This document shows, one piece after another, positions 23,701 to 35,880 of a stretch of DNA of 64,000 nt. Position 1 is the first letter of the stretch. Every line of letters starts with the position of its first letter. The position numbers and the translations under genes are program-made. This DNA comes from Paraescarpia echinospica (lineage: Eukaryota; Annelida; Polychaeta; Sabellida; Siboglinidae). Location: contig CM034544.1 in NCBI GenBank assembly GCA_020002185.1, positions 30,901,285-30,965,284 of the forward strand. Reading direction: 5' to 3'. The notes below the pieces were generated by a model. The model did not search any database. It had not been told where the DNA came from and saw only the letters and a list, made by a program, of their open reading frames with translations.

Positions 23701-23870
23701 TTATAGTACCATTAACGACAACACTTAATAATTTGCATATTAAGTCACCTAAATTCTGACAGAATGTGACTTTGTGATCTGGTGCATAACAACATTTATT
23801 ACAAATGTTCTTAAAACAATAGGCTATTTTGTTTAACTTTTTAAAGACAATCAAAATTTATTATCGTTTT
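20735..23870 (-). mobile_element. LINE (APE endonuclease-RT), intact main ORF, in lectin intron
   Basis: A minus-strand non-LTR element lies between the two halves of lectin domain 1. Its 3' end (low coordinates) finishes in a cattattatcattattatta-like tail at 20741-20771, typical of LINE 3' ends. Upstream of the main ORF, a 65-codon frame (23854-23657) with a Cys/His-containing start (CNKCCYAPDHKVTFC) may be the end of ORF1, so the copy appears 5'-truncated. Target-site duplication not identified. Confidence 0.85.
20858..23653 (-). CDS. LINE endonuclease-reverse transcriptase, 931 codons, intact
   Basis: One uninterrupted frame carries an N-terminal AP-endonuclease domain: SFNCNGFKG, CLQELML with Glu34, IVGDFNAD with Asp151 and Asn153, SWLDHI, and YSDHHP with the catalytic Asp-His at 227-228. 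A linker follows (SCNDPNCHNCNHHDDLDDFY). The reverse transcriptase has NKSPGLDGISAEHIKFA, the motif A FLDASKAFDRV (Asp616), NGVKQGGKLPPLLFN and the active site HLIYADDLLLFAPS (715-717). It would nick DNA and prime reverse transcription at the nick. All catalytic residues I can check are present, unlike every other retroelement in the window, so this is the most recent insertion. Clade not assigned; Jockey/CR1/L2-type superclade. Confidence 0.9.
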   Translation of the reverse strand: MEINITSFNCNGFKGVMPFLKDVLMECDILCLQELMLTKQDCHILNTCHEGYVGYGVSPVDASCGILTGRPYGGVGFLWKHSLDQYITILDQCYDWLCGIRICWGNKEYYLLNVYLSYECEENRDKFNDYMSKIAVYVNNINSSCITIVGDFNADISKKSVFGNILLDFCKEFTLAICDQDTLPIDTYTYVSSAWGTTSWLDHIICTADAKDCLSNMSILYDVIYSDHHPISFSIDSDILPECVSGSGNTNESKQGLQWDRLNPQDIDAYRECTNVELSKLNVPPGVSCNDPNCHNCNHHDDLDDFYNSIVITLKRCGHTLRSNRKGAYKYNVVPGWNERVKELHCAARDAYCIWKETGKPRQGDIFNVMKLPRMKFKQAIRKCKREKETIIADNIAEQLCQKDHRKFWKEIKHCTNSKVKLPTNIDNIHGDVNIGSMWKHHYEHLFNDVEDSRCDKVCYDCSTDNTGMTVGAVELMDIINGLSKNKSPGLDGISAEHIKFADYQLAVLLSILVSSILVHGYLPKEMSQSVIVPIIKEKNRRVNDKGNYRPICLSNIFSKITDTVLFNRMKMYLETTPNQFGFKPKHGTELCVFAFKELLRFYTEHGSAMHVAFLDASKAFDRVNRYKLITKLEQRNVPNYILRILSNEFNNQCVCIRWGNTYSDFFSVGNGVKQGGKLPPLLFNIYMDNLSIQLHKKQIGCSLGNMVVNHLIYADDLLLFAPSAKGLQTLLDMCYSYGCEHDVQYNASKSLVMYLESRKSNLSKEMTLGGKKLNFATSCKYLGHVISNNLSDESDMQAKVRLLYAKSNMLRQKFHFCSTAVKNKLFTAYFCNIYMCALWVNFRKVNFHQFIVAYNNSFRILNNLPMRCSASHMFATANVSSGKCVIRKAIFSLMTRIDMSLNPIIYSIKTSDVYCTSKLRHQWVRDLYNF

Positions 23871-24021
23871 ACGCGAATTGAGTGACAACTTCTAATACAT
23901 AGAACGTCATTGTAAAGTTCATATGCCCATCATGGTCTTAGAAATTCAACATATGTTGATTACGTGAAAAATAACTATCATACAAAAATCTGAAGTGAAT
24001 AAATAACGACGTATCGTTCAG

Positions 24022-24258
24022 CTAAACGCCTACACGACTTCACGGTCGGCTTGACCGACACACTGTCCACAACACCGACACCTCCTGGCGATCTACTAAA
24101 CCAAGTCTGTCTCGTCTACAATGGCACCTTTCCTGCGGCAACGAAACGATTGACGTGCACCAACGTCGCTAGGGGGCGTTACTTGTTCGTTCAGATCGAC
24201 GGTAATGATCTATCAACGAAACAAGTCCTGACATTGTGTGAACTGGAGGTATATTGTG
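24022..24258 (+). CDS. Lectin gene 1, exon 3: F-type lectin domain 1, second half
   Basis: Follows a ttcag acceptor; the first codon is completed as Thr, giving TKRLHDFTVGLTDTL. It ends with LTLCELEVYCG at gtaagt. Between them are NQVCLVYNGTFPAATKRLTC and ARGRYLFVQIDG. GRYLF carries the second fucose-contacting Arg of the family. RLHDFTVGLT and LCE(L/V)EVYC mark the end of the fucolectin fold. This exon is 3.4 kb from its partner because of the LINE insertion. Confidence 0.92.
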
Positions 24259-26335
<2,077 letters not shown>

Positions 26336-26563
26336 CTTCAGTGAACATCACCCTGGACAGACCTGCCTTCCAGAGCTCCGAATATGGTGATGGGAAAATT
26401 ACCGCAGACCTGGCGGTCAACGGCAACGAAAATGGGTATTTCCGGAATTGTTCTTGTATGGCCACAGCCCATATCTTGTCCGTCAGCCCGTGGTGGGTGG
26501 TCGACCTAGGAACGACGCAGTTCGTCTTCCAGATACAGATTGCAAACAGGGTCGATGAGCTCC
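26336..26563 (+). CDS. Lectin gene 1, exon 4: F-type lectin domain 2, first half
   Basis: Follows a ttgcag acceptor and reads SVNITLDRPAFQSSEYG, LAVNGNENGYFRNCSC, PWWVVDLGTTQFVFQIQIANRVDEL. It ends at a gtgagt donor, phase 1. The fold signature is kept, but the position that is His in domains 1 and 3 is Asn (FRNCSC), and the usual AVDG is AVNG. The NR arginine is present. This domain may therefore bind sugar poorly or differently. Confidence 0.9.
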
Positions 26564-26801
26564 GTGAGTTGTTTCTAAGTAATAATAGTTACTTACCATC
26601 TGTCGTGCGTGTTGTTTCCTAAATGTCACTATATATATTTTATTTTGTTATGTTATTATTTATGTGTTTTATTGTATTTTATGCATACAGAACGACCCAA
26701 CAGGTACACGTTTTGTGGCAGAATATTGTTTTGTGTAATCATGATGAGTCTCTTTGATGTAATTACGACAAATAGCAGTTGCATATTTTTTGACGTTGCT
26801 A

Positions 26802-27203
26802 TATTGCGCGGTATCCAGACCTTATGACTGTTCAAAGAGCTTCATATTCGACACCCTGACAGACCTGCTCAAAGAGCTTCATATTCGACACCCTGACAGA
26901 CCTTATGACTGTTCACAGAGCTTCACACTCCACACCCTGACAGATCTATTCAAAGAGCTTCACACTCCACACCCTGACAGACGTGTTCAATCGAACACCG
27001 TCTCAATTACTCTGGAAAGCATTCAGTCATTCTGTTGCGCAAAGATTGCGCAAATACTATTCGCATTCATTTATACAGCTGATTGAACTAATGCAATGTG
27101 GAGTGAACGAACTTGCTCAAGGTTCAAAACTGAGGCAAGAGCAGTCGACCTCGACATATCTTAATAGAGTTCAAAGTTATAACTACTGCGCCACCGCGCT
27201 CCA
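26802..27203 (-). repeat. tRNA-derived SINE, copy 1
   Basis: The minus-strand 5' end reads ggagcgcggtggcgcagtag, a pol III A-box-like head. Then come cttgagcaagttcgttcactc and cagctgtataaatgaatgcg, a conserved central block. The tail ends ggataccgcgc. A segment near the tail (agagcttcacactccacacc) is present about three extra times at 26836-26960. Same family and orientation as copies at 32.2 and 38.0 kb. Confidence 0.7.
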
Positions 27204-27434
27204 AATTATATATGACGTATTGCTAGATAAAGATTAATCATCCGCTATCGTCTATTAATCAGGAGGTTGCAGTATTATGACTGCCAACTTTGTTTACGAA
27301 TGGGTAATGTTTGCGTCGTTATTCATAAACAATTATTTGTAACAATGCAATCGTTGTTTGTTGAAGATAATGCTCTGTTATTACGTAAAATAAATAACTT
27401 TTTGTTGCATTTAATTCAAGAATGAGGCGTTAGT

Positions 27435-27437
<3 letters not shown>

Positions 27438-27504
<67 letters not shown>

Positions 27505-27549
27505 CGCGCGCGCGCGTGTGTATATATATAGTATATATATATATATATT
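27438..27549. repeat. (GT)n-(GC)n-(TA)n microsatellite
   Basis: Runs of gt, then gc, then ta in direct succession: a compound alternating purine-pyrimidine tract in an intron. Confidence 0.97.
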
Positions 27550-27799
27550 ATAAGCGCATGATTAGTAACATGTGCCACTGTATCAATGACGTCATTTCCT
27601 TCCCCTTATGATATTATTAGTCATTATTTACAGTACTACGAAATGTTATGTTGTTCACATCAATGTTTAGTGTTGCTTCTCTTTTTTATTGCGTTATCTT
27701 TGTGACTTTAACTTCAACTTTGGCGGTTTGTTCAGTTTCGCAAGGAATTAGACGCGCACAAATGCATTTAAATAGTTTACTATTGCATTTTTCGTCTAG

Positions 27800-28030
27800 C
27801 TGAACGTCTCCACGACTTTACAGTCGGGTTGACAAACATACTTCCGACCCGAACGACTGGCCCTGAGAAACTGCCTCACGTTGTCTGTCTAATCTACACC
27901 GGCGCGTTTCCCGCTACCAAGAAAACCTTAACGTGCACAAACTTCGCGAGAGGGCGCTACTTGTTCATCCAGATGAAAGGGACCAACGGCAGTGAGGAAT
28001 TGCTGACGTTGTGTGAAGTGGAAGTATATT
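27800..28030 (+). CDS. Lectin gene 1, exon 5: F-type lectin domain 2, second half
   Basis: Follows a gtctag acceptor; the junction codon gives Pro, then ERLHDFTVGLTNILP. It continues HVVCLIYTGAFPATKKTLTC, ARGRYLFIQMKG and LLTLCEVEVY to a gtaagt donor. Phase 1 on both sides. The GRYLF arginine is kept. Confidence 0.92.
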
Positions 28031-28685
28031 GTAAGTGCAACAGTGTGACATTCTTATTATTACTATGTTTAGTTACGTTAGTATCAACAAAAGCGCCAGT
28101 AAATAAACATAATTAATAGCGAGACTAATATAGTTCGTGGGTCCTGTATAGCGCCATCACCATAGGCGTTCACGCCAATATGTTTCTTAGTGTTTCTTGT
28201 AACACTGCCAACTGCCATTATGTTCCGCCCTTTTTGCATTTGTTATAAAGCAGTCTTCCCAACTTATTTGATCTTTGCTCATTTTCCTGCGACATCGCCG
28301 TTTCATCGGCTTCGCTTCATTTGGTAGTAGGTCTAAAGCTACCCACGGTTCAGCCTCCGAAGTTTTCCAGTTTTTCTCTGTTTTCCAACAGGCCAGCCTT
28401 CTACCCGCATTCTCTGCAGACCTATTTCTTCACACAAACATGTACTATTACTTTTATCCAGCCGATTCAGATAAGCACATGTTGCACGATGATTTAATAC
28501 TTCCCGTTTCATCACACTTGTCAGTTAGTCTTTAAGTTAAGACTCACTCTACAATCACAAATACATTCGCTTCAATCTATATCCTACGGCATACTTCCAA
28601 CTCCGACCGACCGACCTCCGTAACCATACGGCCGACGTAAACGCGTCAGTGCCATTCCGAATCTTTGCTTCTCCAACATCAACAC
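28031..28685. other. Intron, nothing recognised before the 25-bp array
   Basis: AT-rich intron sequence. An 86-codon frame at 28275-28535 has no motif support. Confidence 0.4.
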
Positions 28686-31212
28686 TCTGTGATCCTCGAG
28701 TGCAACATCGACATTGATCCTCGAGTGCAACATCGACATTGATCCTCGAGTGCAACATCGATATTGATCCTCGAGTGCAACATCGACATTGATCCTCGAG
28801 TGCAACATCGACATTGATCCTCGAGTGCAACATCGACATTGATCCTCGAGTGCAACATCGACATTGATTCTCCAGTGCAACATCAACATTGATTCTCCAG
28901 TGCAACATCGACGTTGATTCTCCAGTGCAACATCGACATTGATTCTCCAGTGCAACATCGACATTGATTCTCCAGTGCAACATCGACGTTGATTCTCCAG
29001 TGCAACATCGACGTTGATTCTCCAGTGCAATATCGACATTGATTCTCCAGTGCAACATCGACAATGATCCTCCAGTGCAACATCGACGTTGATTCTCCAG
29101 TGCAACATCGACATTGATTCTCCAGTGCAACATCGACGTTGATTCTCCAGTGCAACATCGACATTGATTCTCCAGTGCAACATCGACATTGATTCTCCAG
29201 TGCAACATCGTTGATTCTCCAGTGCAACATCGACGACATTGATTCTCCAGTGTCGACAACAGTGCAACAACATTGATTCTCCAGTGCAACATCGACATTG
29301 ATTCTCCAGTGCAACATCATTGATTCTCCAGTGCATCGACATTGATCGACATTGATTCTCCAGTGCAACATCGACAATGATCCTCGAGTGCAACATCGAC
29401 ATTGATTCTCCAGTGCAACATCGACATTGATTCTCCAGTGCAACATCGACATTGATTCTCCAGTGCAACATCGACATTGATTCTCCAGTGCAACATCGAC
29501 ATTGATTCTCCAGTGCAACATCGACATTGATTCTCCAGTGCAAAATCGACAATGATCCTCCAGTGCAACATCGACATTGATTCTCCAGTGCAACATCGAC
29601 ATTGATTCTCCAGTGCAACATCGACGTTGATTCTCCAGTGCAACAGCGACATTGATTCTCCAGTGCAACATCGACATTGATTCTCCAGTGCAACATCGAC
29701 AATGATCCTCGAGTGCAACATCGACGTTGATTCTCCAGTGCAACATCGACATTGATTCTCCAGTGCAACATCGACATTGATTCTCCAGTGCAACATCGAC
29801 ATTGATTCTCCAGTGCAACATCGACATTGATTCTCCAGTGCAACATCGACGTTGATTCTCAAGTGCAACATCGACATTGATTCTCCAGTGCAACGTCGAC
29901 ATTGATTCTCCAGTGCAAAATCGACAATGATCCTCCAGTGCAACATCGACGTTGATTCTCCAGTGCAACATCGACATTGATTCTCCAGTGCAACATCGAC
30001 GTTGATTCTCCAGTGCAACAGCGACATTGATTCTCCAGTGCAACATCGACATTGATTCTCCCGTGCAACATCGACGTTGATTCTCCAGTGCAACATCGAC
30101 GTTGATTCTACAGTGCAACATCAACATTGATTCTCCAGTGCAACATCGACGTTGATTCTCCAGTGCAACATCGACATTGATTCTCCAGTGCAACATCGAC
30201 ATTGATTCTCCAGTGCAACATCGACAATGATCCTCGAGTGCAACATCGACGTTGATTCTCCAGTGCAACATCGACATTGATTCTCCAGTGCAACATCGAC
30301 ATTGATTCTCCAGTGCAACATCGACATTGATTCTTCAGTGCAACATCGACATTGATTCTCCAGTGCAACATCGACATTGATTCTCCAGTGCAAAATCGAC
30401 AATGATCCTCGAGTGCAACATCGACATTGATTCTCCAGTGCAACATCGACATTGATTCTCCAGTGCAAAATCGACAATGATCCTCCAGTGCAACATCGAC
30501 GTTGATTCTCCAGTGCAACATCGACATTGATTCTCCAGTGCAACAGCGACATTGATTCTCCAGTGCAACATCGACATTGATTCTCCAGTGCAACAGCGAC
30601 ATCGATTCTCCAGTGCAACATCGACGTTGATTCTCCAGTGCAACATCGACGTTGATTCTCCAGTGCAACATCAACATTGATTCTCCAGTGCAACATCGAC
30701 GCTGATTCTCCAGTGCAACATCGACATTGATTCTCCAGTGCAACATCGACATTGATTCTCCAGTGCAACATCGACAATGATCCTCGAGTGCAACATCGAC
30801 GTTGATTCTCCAGTGCAACTTCGACATTGATTCTCCAGTGCAACATCGACATTGATTCTCCAGTGCAACATCGACATTGATTCTCCAGTGCAAAATCGAC
30901 AATGATCCTCGAGTGCAACATCGACATTGATTCTCCAGTGCAACATCGACGTTGATTCTGCAGTGCAACATCGACATTGATTCTCCAGTGCAACATCGAC
31001 ATTGATTCTCCAGTGCAACATCGACGTTGATTATCCAGTGCAACATCGACATTGATTCTCCAGTGCAACATCGACATTGATTCTCCAGTGCAACATCGAC
31101 ATTGATTCTCCAGTGCAACATCGACGTTGATTCTCCAGTGCAACATCGACATTGATTCTCCAGTGCAACATCGACATTGATTCTCCAGTGCAGTATCGAC
31201 ACTGATCCTTGA
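28686..31212. repeat. 25-bp minisatellite, about 100 copies
   Basis: Unit landmarks are cgacattgattctccagtgc followed by aacat. The left-most eight copies carry ctcgag in place of ctccag; later copies are mainly ctccag, with scattered ctcgag copies linked to an aatgatc variant. A few copies are disrupted at 29210-29355. The unit length is not a multiple of three and the minus-strand unit has no stop in any frame, so all three minus frames run open for hundreds of codons. These frames are repeat translation. Confidence 0.97.
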
Positions 31213-31464
31213 GTTGCGATTACTGCTGCTTCCTTCACCCGTTTCACTGTCACCTCCATTTCCCCATCACTGTCTTTCTTTCTCACTGCCTCTTCCAATC
31301 CCAGCAAGAATCTCGTCACATTTTTGCGCTTATGTGTGGTCTACTAATAGAATGGTATGTTAATATCTTCGTCTCCTCTGCTGTTGACCTGCACCATTGA
31401 GGCGTTTGTCGTAGGTACGTTCTTTCAATTCTGAATGAGTTTCTTCACGTTTGTTGTGATGCAG
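31213..31464. other. Intron end between 25-bp array and exon 6
   Basis: On the minus strand 31319-31209 reads FLLGLEEAVRKKDSDGEM and VTVKRVKEAAVIA, unusually charged and protein-like, leading directly into the array. It may be a relic of the sequence from which the array grew. No splice or start evidence. Confidence 0.3.
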
Positions 31465-31680
31465 CATCTGTGAACATCGCCTTGGGCCGGCCGACCTACC
31501 ACGTGCCCCATGTGAACACTGTTTGGGGGCCCAATTTGGCTGTAGATGGCATCGCAGAGGGAAGATTTTTAATACACCCGTGCACACACACACATATCAC
31601 TACGAATCCGTGGTGGGCAGTCGACCTGGGCACTCAGCAGCTCGTCTACCAGATACAGGTTGCAAACAGGGTAGAACACC
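31465..31680 (+). CDS. Lectin gene 1, exon 6: F-type lectin domain 3, first half
   Basis: Follows a atgcag acceptor and reads SVNIALGRPTYHVPHVNTVW, LAVDGIAEGRFLIHPC, NPWWAVDLGTQQLVYQIQVANRVEH. It ends at gtaagt, phase 1. His of IHPC and Arg of ANR are kept. Slightly shorter than domains 1 and 2 (216 bases). Confidence 0.92.
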
Positions 31681-32162
31681 GTAAGTTCTTTCGAAGCTGC
31701 TATTATAAATCCATGTTGAGTTGTTATCGTGTTACAATGGTTAAATATCACACAAAACATAACTGCCACAACAACCCATCAGTTCTGTTCATTGATGTAA
31801 ATATATTATTTGTTTTGATGCAGCTGTCGGTCACGCTATTGAACAATTCATATTTTTGACTGGTTACAGTCAGTATGATACGGGCCGTGCCGGCCTACTA
31901 GGTACTGTAGCACAAACCCAGGGAGCATCTGCCCAATACACTCGCATGTCCATTCAGTTCTATTATCGAACGACATCTGTGTTTGTTGTCTCCTTTACAA
32001 GTTCGTTGGCGAGCTTTACGAACAGCGTTTTAACATGGCTTCAATGGAAACAACATCGGCAAACCTGCCTGCGTCTCTGGAATCCCAAACAATACACTGC
32101 CTGTATACCATCATTGACAATTAGTCTTAACGACCCAACTACATATGCAACAAGAAGTAAGT

Positions 32163-32385
32163 AATTACATAGCGCAGTATCCAGTCCCTAGAACTGCTCA
32201 AAGCGCTTTACACTTTACTCCCTGGCAGATCGGTTCATTCAATCACCATTTTGATGTATCTGGGAAGCATTTAGCCTCGCTGCAATACTGCGTAAAACGC
32301 ATTCGTACACACATATCCGCCACTGTCTATTGCAAGATACTCATTCGTACTGCTGAGTGAACTGGAGCAACGTAGAGTGAACGAA
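32163..32385 (-). repeat. tRNA-derived SINE, copy 2 (5'-truncated)
   Basis: Shares with copies 1 and 3 the tail tagcgcagtatccagtccc, the ctgctcaaagcgctttacac block and the gagtgaact / tagagtgaacgaacttgct block. The tRNA-like head is absent. It lies in the intron between the two halves of lectin domain 3. Confidence 0.7.
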
Positions 32386-32576
32386 CTTGCTTTGCTCTAG
32401 GAAGTTGAACTGACAATGCATTCAATGCGGAAACTGTGTAAAGCCCTCGTTGTCAACATGTTTTTCCTTTCCTGAAATAGGATAATATTATAAATAGCCG
32501 TTTGCATATAGCGCCATCGTTCACATACTTGTGACGACGCTCTGTCGCCTGTTGCCGTATCTATGACTGCGGTCGT

Positions 32577-32577
32577 G

Positions 32578-32671
<94 letters not shown>

Positions 32672-32748
32672 TATGTGTATATGTGTGTATGTATGTGTGT
32701 GTGTGTGTGTGTGTGTGTGATATATATATATATATGTATAGATATGTG

Positions 32749-32786
<38 letters not shown>

Positions 32787-32800
32787 CATATATATATAAT
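32577..32800. repeat. (GTGC)n-(GT)n-(AT)n microsatellite
   Basis: Eleven or so gtgc units, then gt with interspersed gtatgt, then alternating at. Its long frames (Cys-Val, His-Thr) are repeat translation. Confidence 0.97.
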
Positions 32801-32911
32801 TTGTGGCGGCCACTTTTGTAACCTTGTCAGACCTCGTTGCTAAGCAAAAGTAACGTAGTGAATCCGCCAATTGTCAATGGTTTTCAATAGAATCTTTTAT
32901 TGACCGTTCAG

Positions 32912-33133
32912 ATGAACGTCTACACGACTTCAAGGTCGGCTTGACAGACATACTGCCCTCCACAGCCACACCTCCTGACGGTCTACCGCACCAAGTCTGT
33001 CTCGTCTACTACGGCGTCTTTCCCGGGATTAGACAGACACTGACCTGCAACACACCAACCAGAGGCCGCTACTTGTTCATCCAGATAGCTGGAGGCAATG
33101 CGGTGTTGACCCTGTGTGAGGTGGAAGTATACT
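32912..33133 (+). CDS. Lectin gene 1, exon 7: F-type lectin domain 3, second half
   Basis: Follows a gttcag acceptor; the junction codon gives His, then ERLHDFKVGLTDILP. It continues HQVCLVYYGVFPGIRQTLTC, RGRYLFIQIAGG and VLTLCEVEVY to a gtaagt donor in phase 1. All domain-end motifs are present. Confidence 0.92.
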
Positions 33134-33306
33134 GTAAGTGTCTACAGTGTCTTGTATTGAGTAGCAGTTTAGTCAATTAAGAGTCGTACTACGGCAATGC
33201 GGCTGTTGATATATTGTAGTTGATGGACTTTGTCTTGATATAACGAAACATTTTAGAAGCTTATTAAGAAAGGTGACTAGTGACATTGTAGAATAAGGGT
33301 AAAGTT

Positions 33307-34130
33307 GTGTATGACTAAAGCGATGACGTATGGTGTCATCTCATCGATATTGAGTATGACTACAGCGATGACGTATGCCGTTATTTCATCGAGATTGAAT
33401 ATGACTACAGCGATGACGTATGGTGTCATCTCGTCGAGATTGAGTATGACTACAGCGATGACGTATGGTGTCATCTCGTCGAGGTTGAGTATGACTACAG
33501 CGATGACGTATGGTGTCATCTAGTCGAGGTTGAGTATGACTACAGCGATGACGTATGGTGTCATCTCGTCGAGGTTGAGTATGACTACAGCGATGACGTA
33601 TGGTGTCATCTAGTCGAGGTTGAGTATGACTACAGCGATGACGTATGGTGTCATCTCGTCGAGGTTTAGTATAGCTACAGCGATGACGTATGGTGTCATC
33701 TCGTCGAGGTTGAGTGTGACTACAGCGATGACGTATGGTGTCATCTAGTCGAGGTTGAGTATGACTACAGCGATGACGTATGGTGTCATCTAGTCGAGGT
33801 TGAGTATGACTACAGCGATGACGTATGGTGTCATCTCGTCGAAGTTTAGTATAGCTACAGCGATGACGTATGGTGTCATATCATCGATATTGAGTATGAC
33901 TACAGCGATGACGTATGGTGTCATCTAGTCGAGGTTGAGTATGACTACAGCGATGACGTATGGTGTCATCTCGTCGAGGTTTAGTATAGCTACAGCGATG
34001 ACGTATGGTGTCATCTCGTCGAGGTTGAGTATGACTACAGCGATGACGTATGGTGTCATCTAGTCGAGGTTGAGTATGACTACAGCGATGACGTATGGTG
34101 TCATCTCGTCGAGGTTTAGTATAACTACAG
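33307..34130. repeat. 45-bp minisatellite, about 18 copies
   Basis: Each unit contains gatgacgtatggtgtcatc, whose ends are inverted (gatgac / gtcatc), followed by t(c/a)gtcgaggttgagtatgac. Length is constant. The tgacgta core resembles a CRE/AP-1 family site; function is speculative. It lies in the last intron of lectin gene 1. Confidence 0.97.
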
Positions 34131-34553
34131 CGCATATGCATTGTATGTTGTCAGGAGGTTGAGTACGACTCGTGAGATGACGAAAGGTGTCTCTCAGTGA
34201 GGTTCAGTACAACGATGACTCATCGTGTCCTTAAAGGGAACAATATGACGTATAATGTCAAAGAATCCGCAATTCATATAGCGAAAACTGCTCGGTGATG
34301 TTAACAAAACAAAATAACTCATGTGTACAAAGGAGATAGCGTGTCGTAGTTGATATACAAGTTCGATTATTGTTGATGCGCCCAAAGGAGACGAATTCGG
34401 AGGCAGATTAATACAGGGCGCGGTCAGTTAAGCAACGTTATTGTTACACGCGTATACCCGCATGCAGCGTTGGTGACACCTGCGTGACTGTATGCGCATA
34501 TTTATATTTAATATTTTGAAAACATTGAACTATTTGAAGTTGTTGTTTTGTAG

Positions 34554-34975
34554 ATTACTTCCAAACAAGCAAGATTGAGATGACGGGCTACCGCAGCAAC
34601 TACAACGTGTCTGTCGTCACTGACCTGAACAACGCCACCTGTCAGCAAGTGACAACACCTGAGTCAGACAAGGCGTTCCGTCTTCGCTTCCACTTGCCGA
34701 CCGTCCACAACCTTATCACTCTGACGGCCATGCTGGACGGGGGAGAGTGCCTCGACTTCCCGGCCACAATGGTATACACGGAGGGCGATCGCTCGGTCGT
34801 CACGTCCTACCAAGACAACCCTTTGTTCTGCGACAAGCAGCCCGGAAAATGCGTCTTCGAGTGTGACTGCAGCGACATGCCGTGTCAAGACGTCTACCTC
34901 GTCATCCTCAGCGCTCCCTACCGTCGGCGAAACTTGTGCGAGATATTCCTGACATGGACGAACCACTGGAACTAA
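34554..34975 (+). CDS. Lectin gene 1, exon 8: C-terminal region of unknown fold
   Basis: Follows a ttttgtag acceptor; the junction codon completes Tyr, giving EVYYYFQTSK across the splice. About 139 residues run to a TAA at 34973. Features: TGYRSNYNVSVVTDLNNATC, RLRFHLPTVHNLITL, GGECLDFPATMVY, then a Cys-rich stretch (FCDKQPGKCVFECDCSDMPC) and NLCEIFLTWTNHWN. GC content is higher than the surrounding intron. Eight Cys suggest a secreted, disulfide-bonded module. I do not recognise it as a named domain. It is the sole supported stop for the gene. Confidence 0.85.
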
Positions 34976-35880
34976 ATGAATGATTAATAACATCACGACT
35001 TTGAGGACAAAACGAAATGCGGGTACTTAGTTATATCTCAATACTATATAGTGTGGAACGCTGTAGACTTAAGACGACATTAAGGATTCGTCCGCCATTA
35101 CGATAAAGTTAAAGAGTGCCCTTAAAAATAGCGTTTTGGTGTGATGTGTGAACTGTTTCGAGCACTTTTACATGGGACATGTTGGATCAGTGAATACTGA
35201 ATGTACTAATGCATTAGCTCTTTAACGGGGTAGCAATACATATACGGTAGTCACTTGCGTATTCGCACAGAGACTATTTTGCAGAACGCACCCACTATTT
35301 CAAATTCGTCACCAGATTGTGGCAAAATTGGGTGGTATCGGGTTTTGGTGGATTTTTCTGAACAACGAGGTTTGAGAATGTCACGAATTTTCTACAACAT
35401 TTGTGTCAGTGGACGTTAAATATGCTATGAAATGTTCAAGAAGATTGTTACAGAAACTGCAGGAAATGAAGGAAACGTTATAATGGCCGCTTGCGTAAAA
35501 TATAATGTGGTCTACCCATGTAGAGCGCCAGATATGTGGAGAGTAATTTGGATACAAGCAGTTAATGTACATCCGACGGGAGGGTCGACTTGGATAGATT
35601 CGTCTGTGGTTATGCAGACAAGTGAAGAATCATTTGAATGGAGAAAGGTGAAACACTTTGAAGGTCAGTTTAATACAATGAGTTACTTAAAGTAGTTAGT
35701 TGTGAAAGCATGAGTATGTGTGCATGTTTCTGTTTGTGTATACGGATAGGTGCGTGCACGTTTGTATGAACATGCGGTCGATCATATGCGTGTAGTTTGT
35801 TTAAATGAATATGCTGACATCGACAAGTCGAGTGTTACTTACTTGACTTGTCCTTTTTATGACTTGTTGTGTATAAGGCT
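34976..35880. other. Downstream of lectin gene 1, nothing recognised
   Basis: No canonical aataaa near the stop was seen. An 87-codon + frame (35432-35695) has no family I recognise. No repeat units. Confidence 0.4.

Noticed and set aside
28555..31319. Minus-strand frames of 247-464 codons rich in MLHWRINVDVALENQ
   Set aside because: All three frames of the 25-bp repeat are open by chance of composition; no start, splice or domain support.
32397..32870. His-Thr and Cys-Val frames on both strands
   Set aside because: Compound microsatellite translation.
34664..34996. 110-codon minus-strand frame
   Set aside because: Antisense of the spliced, conserved lectin C-terminal exon.
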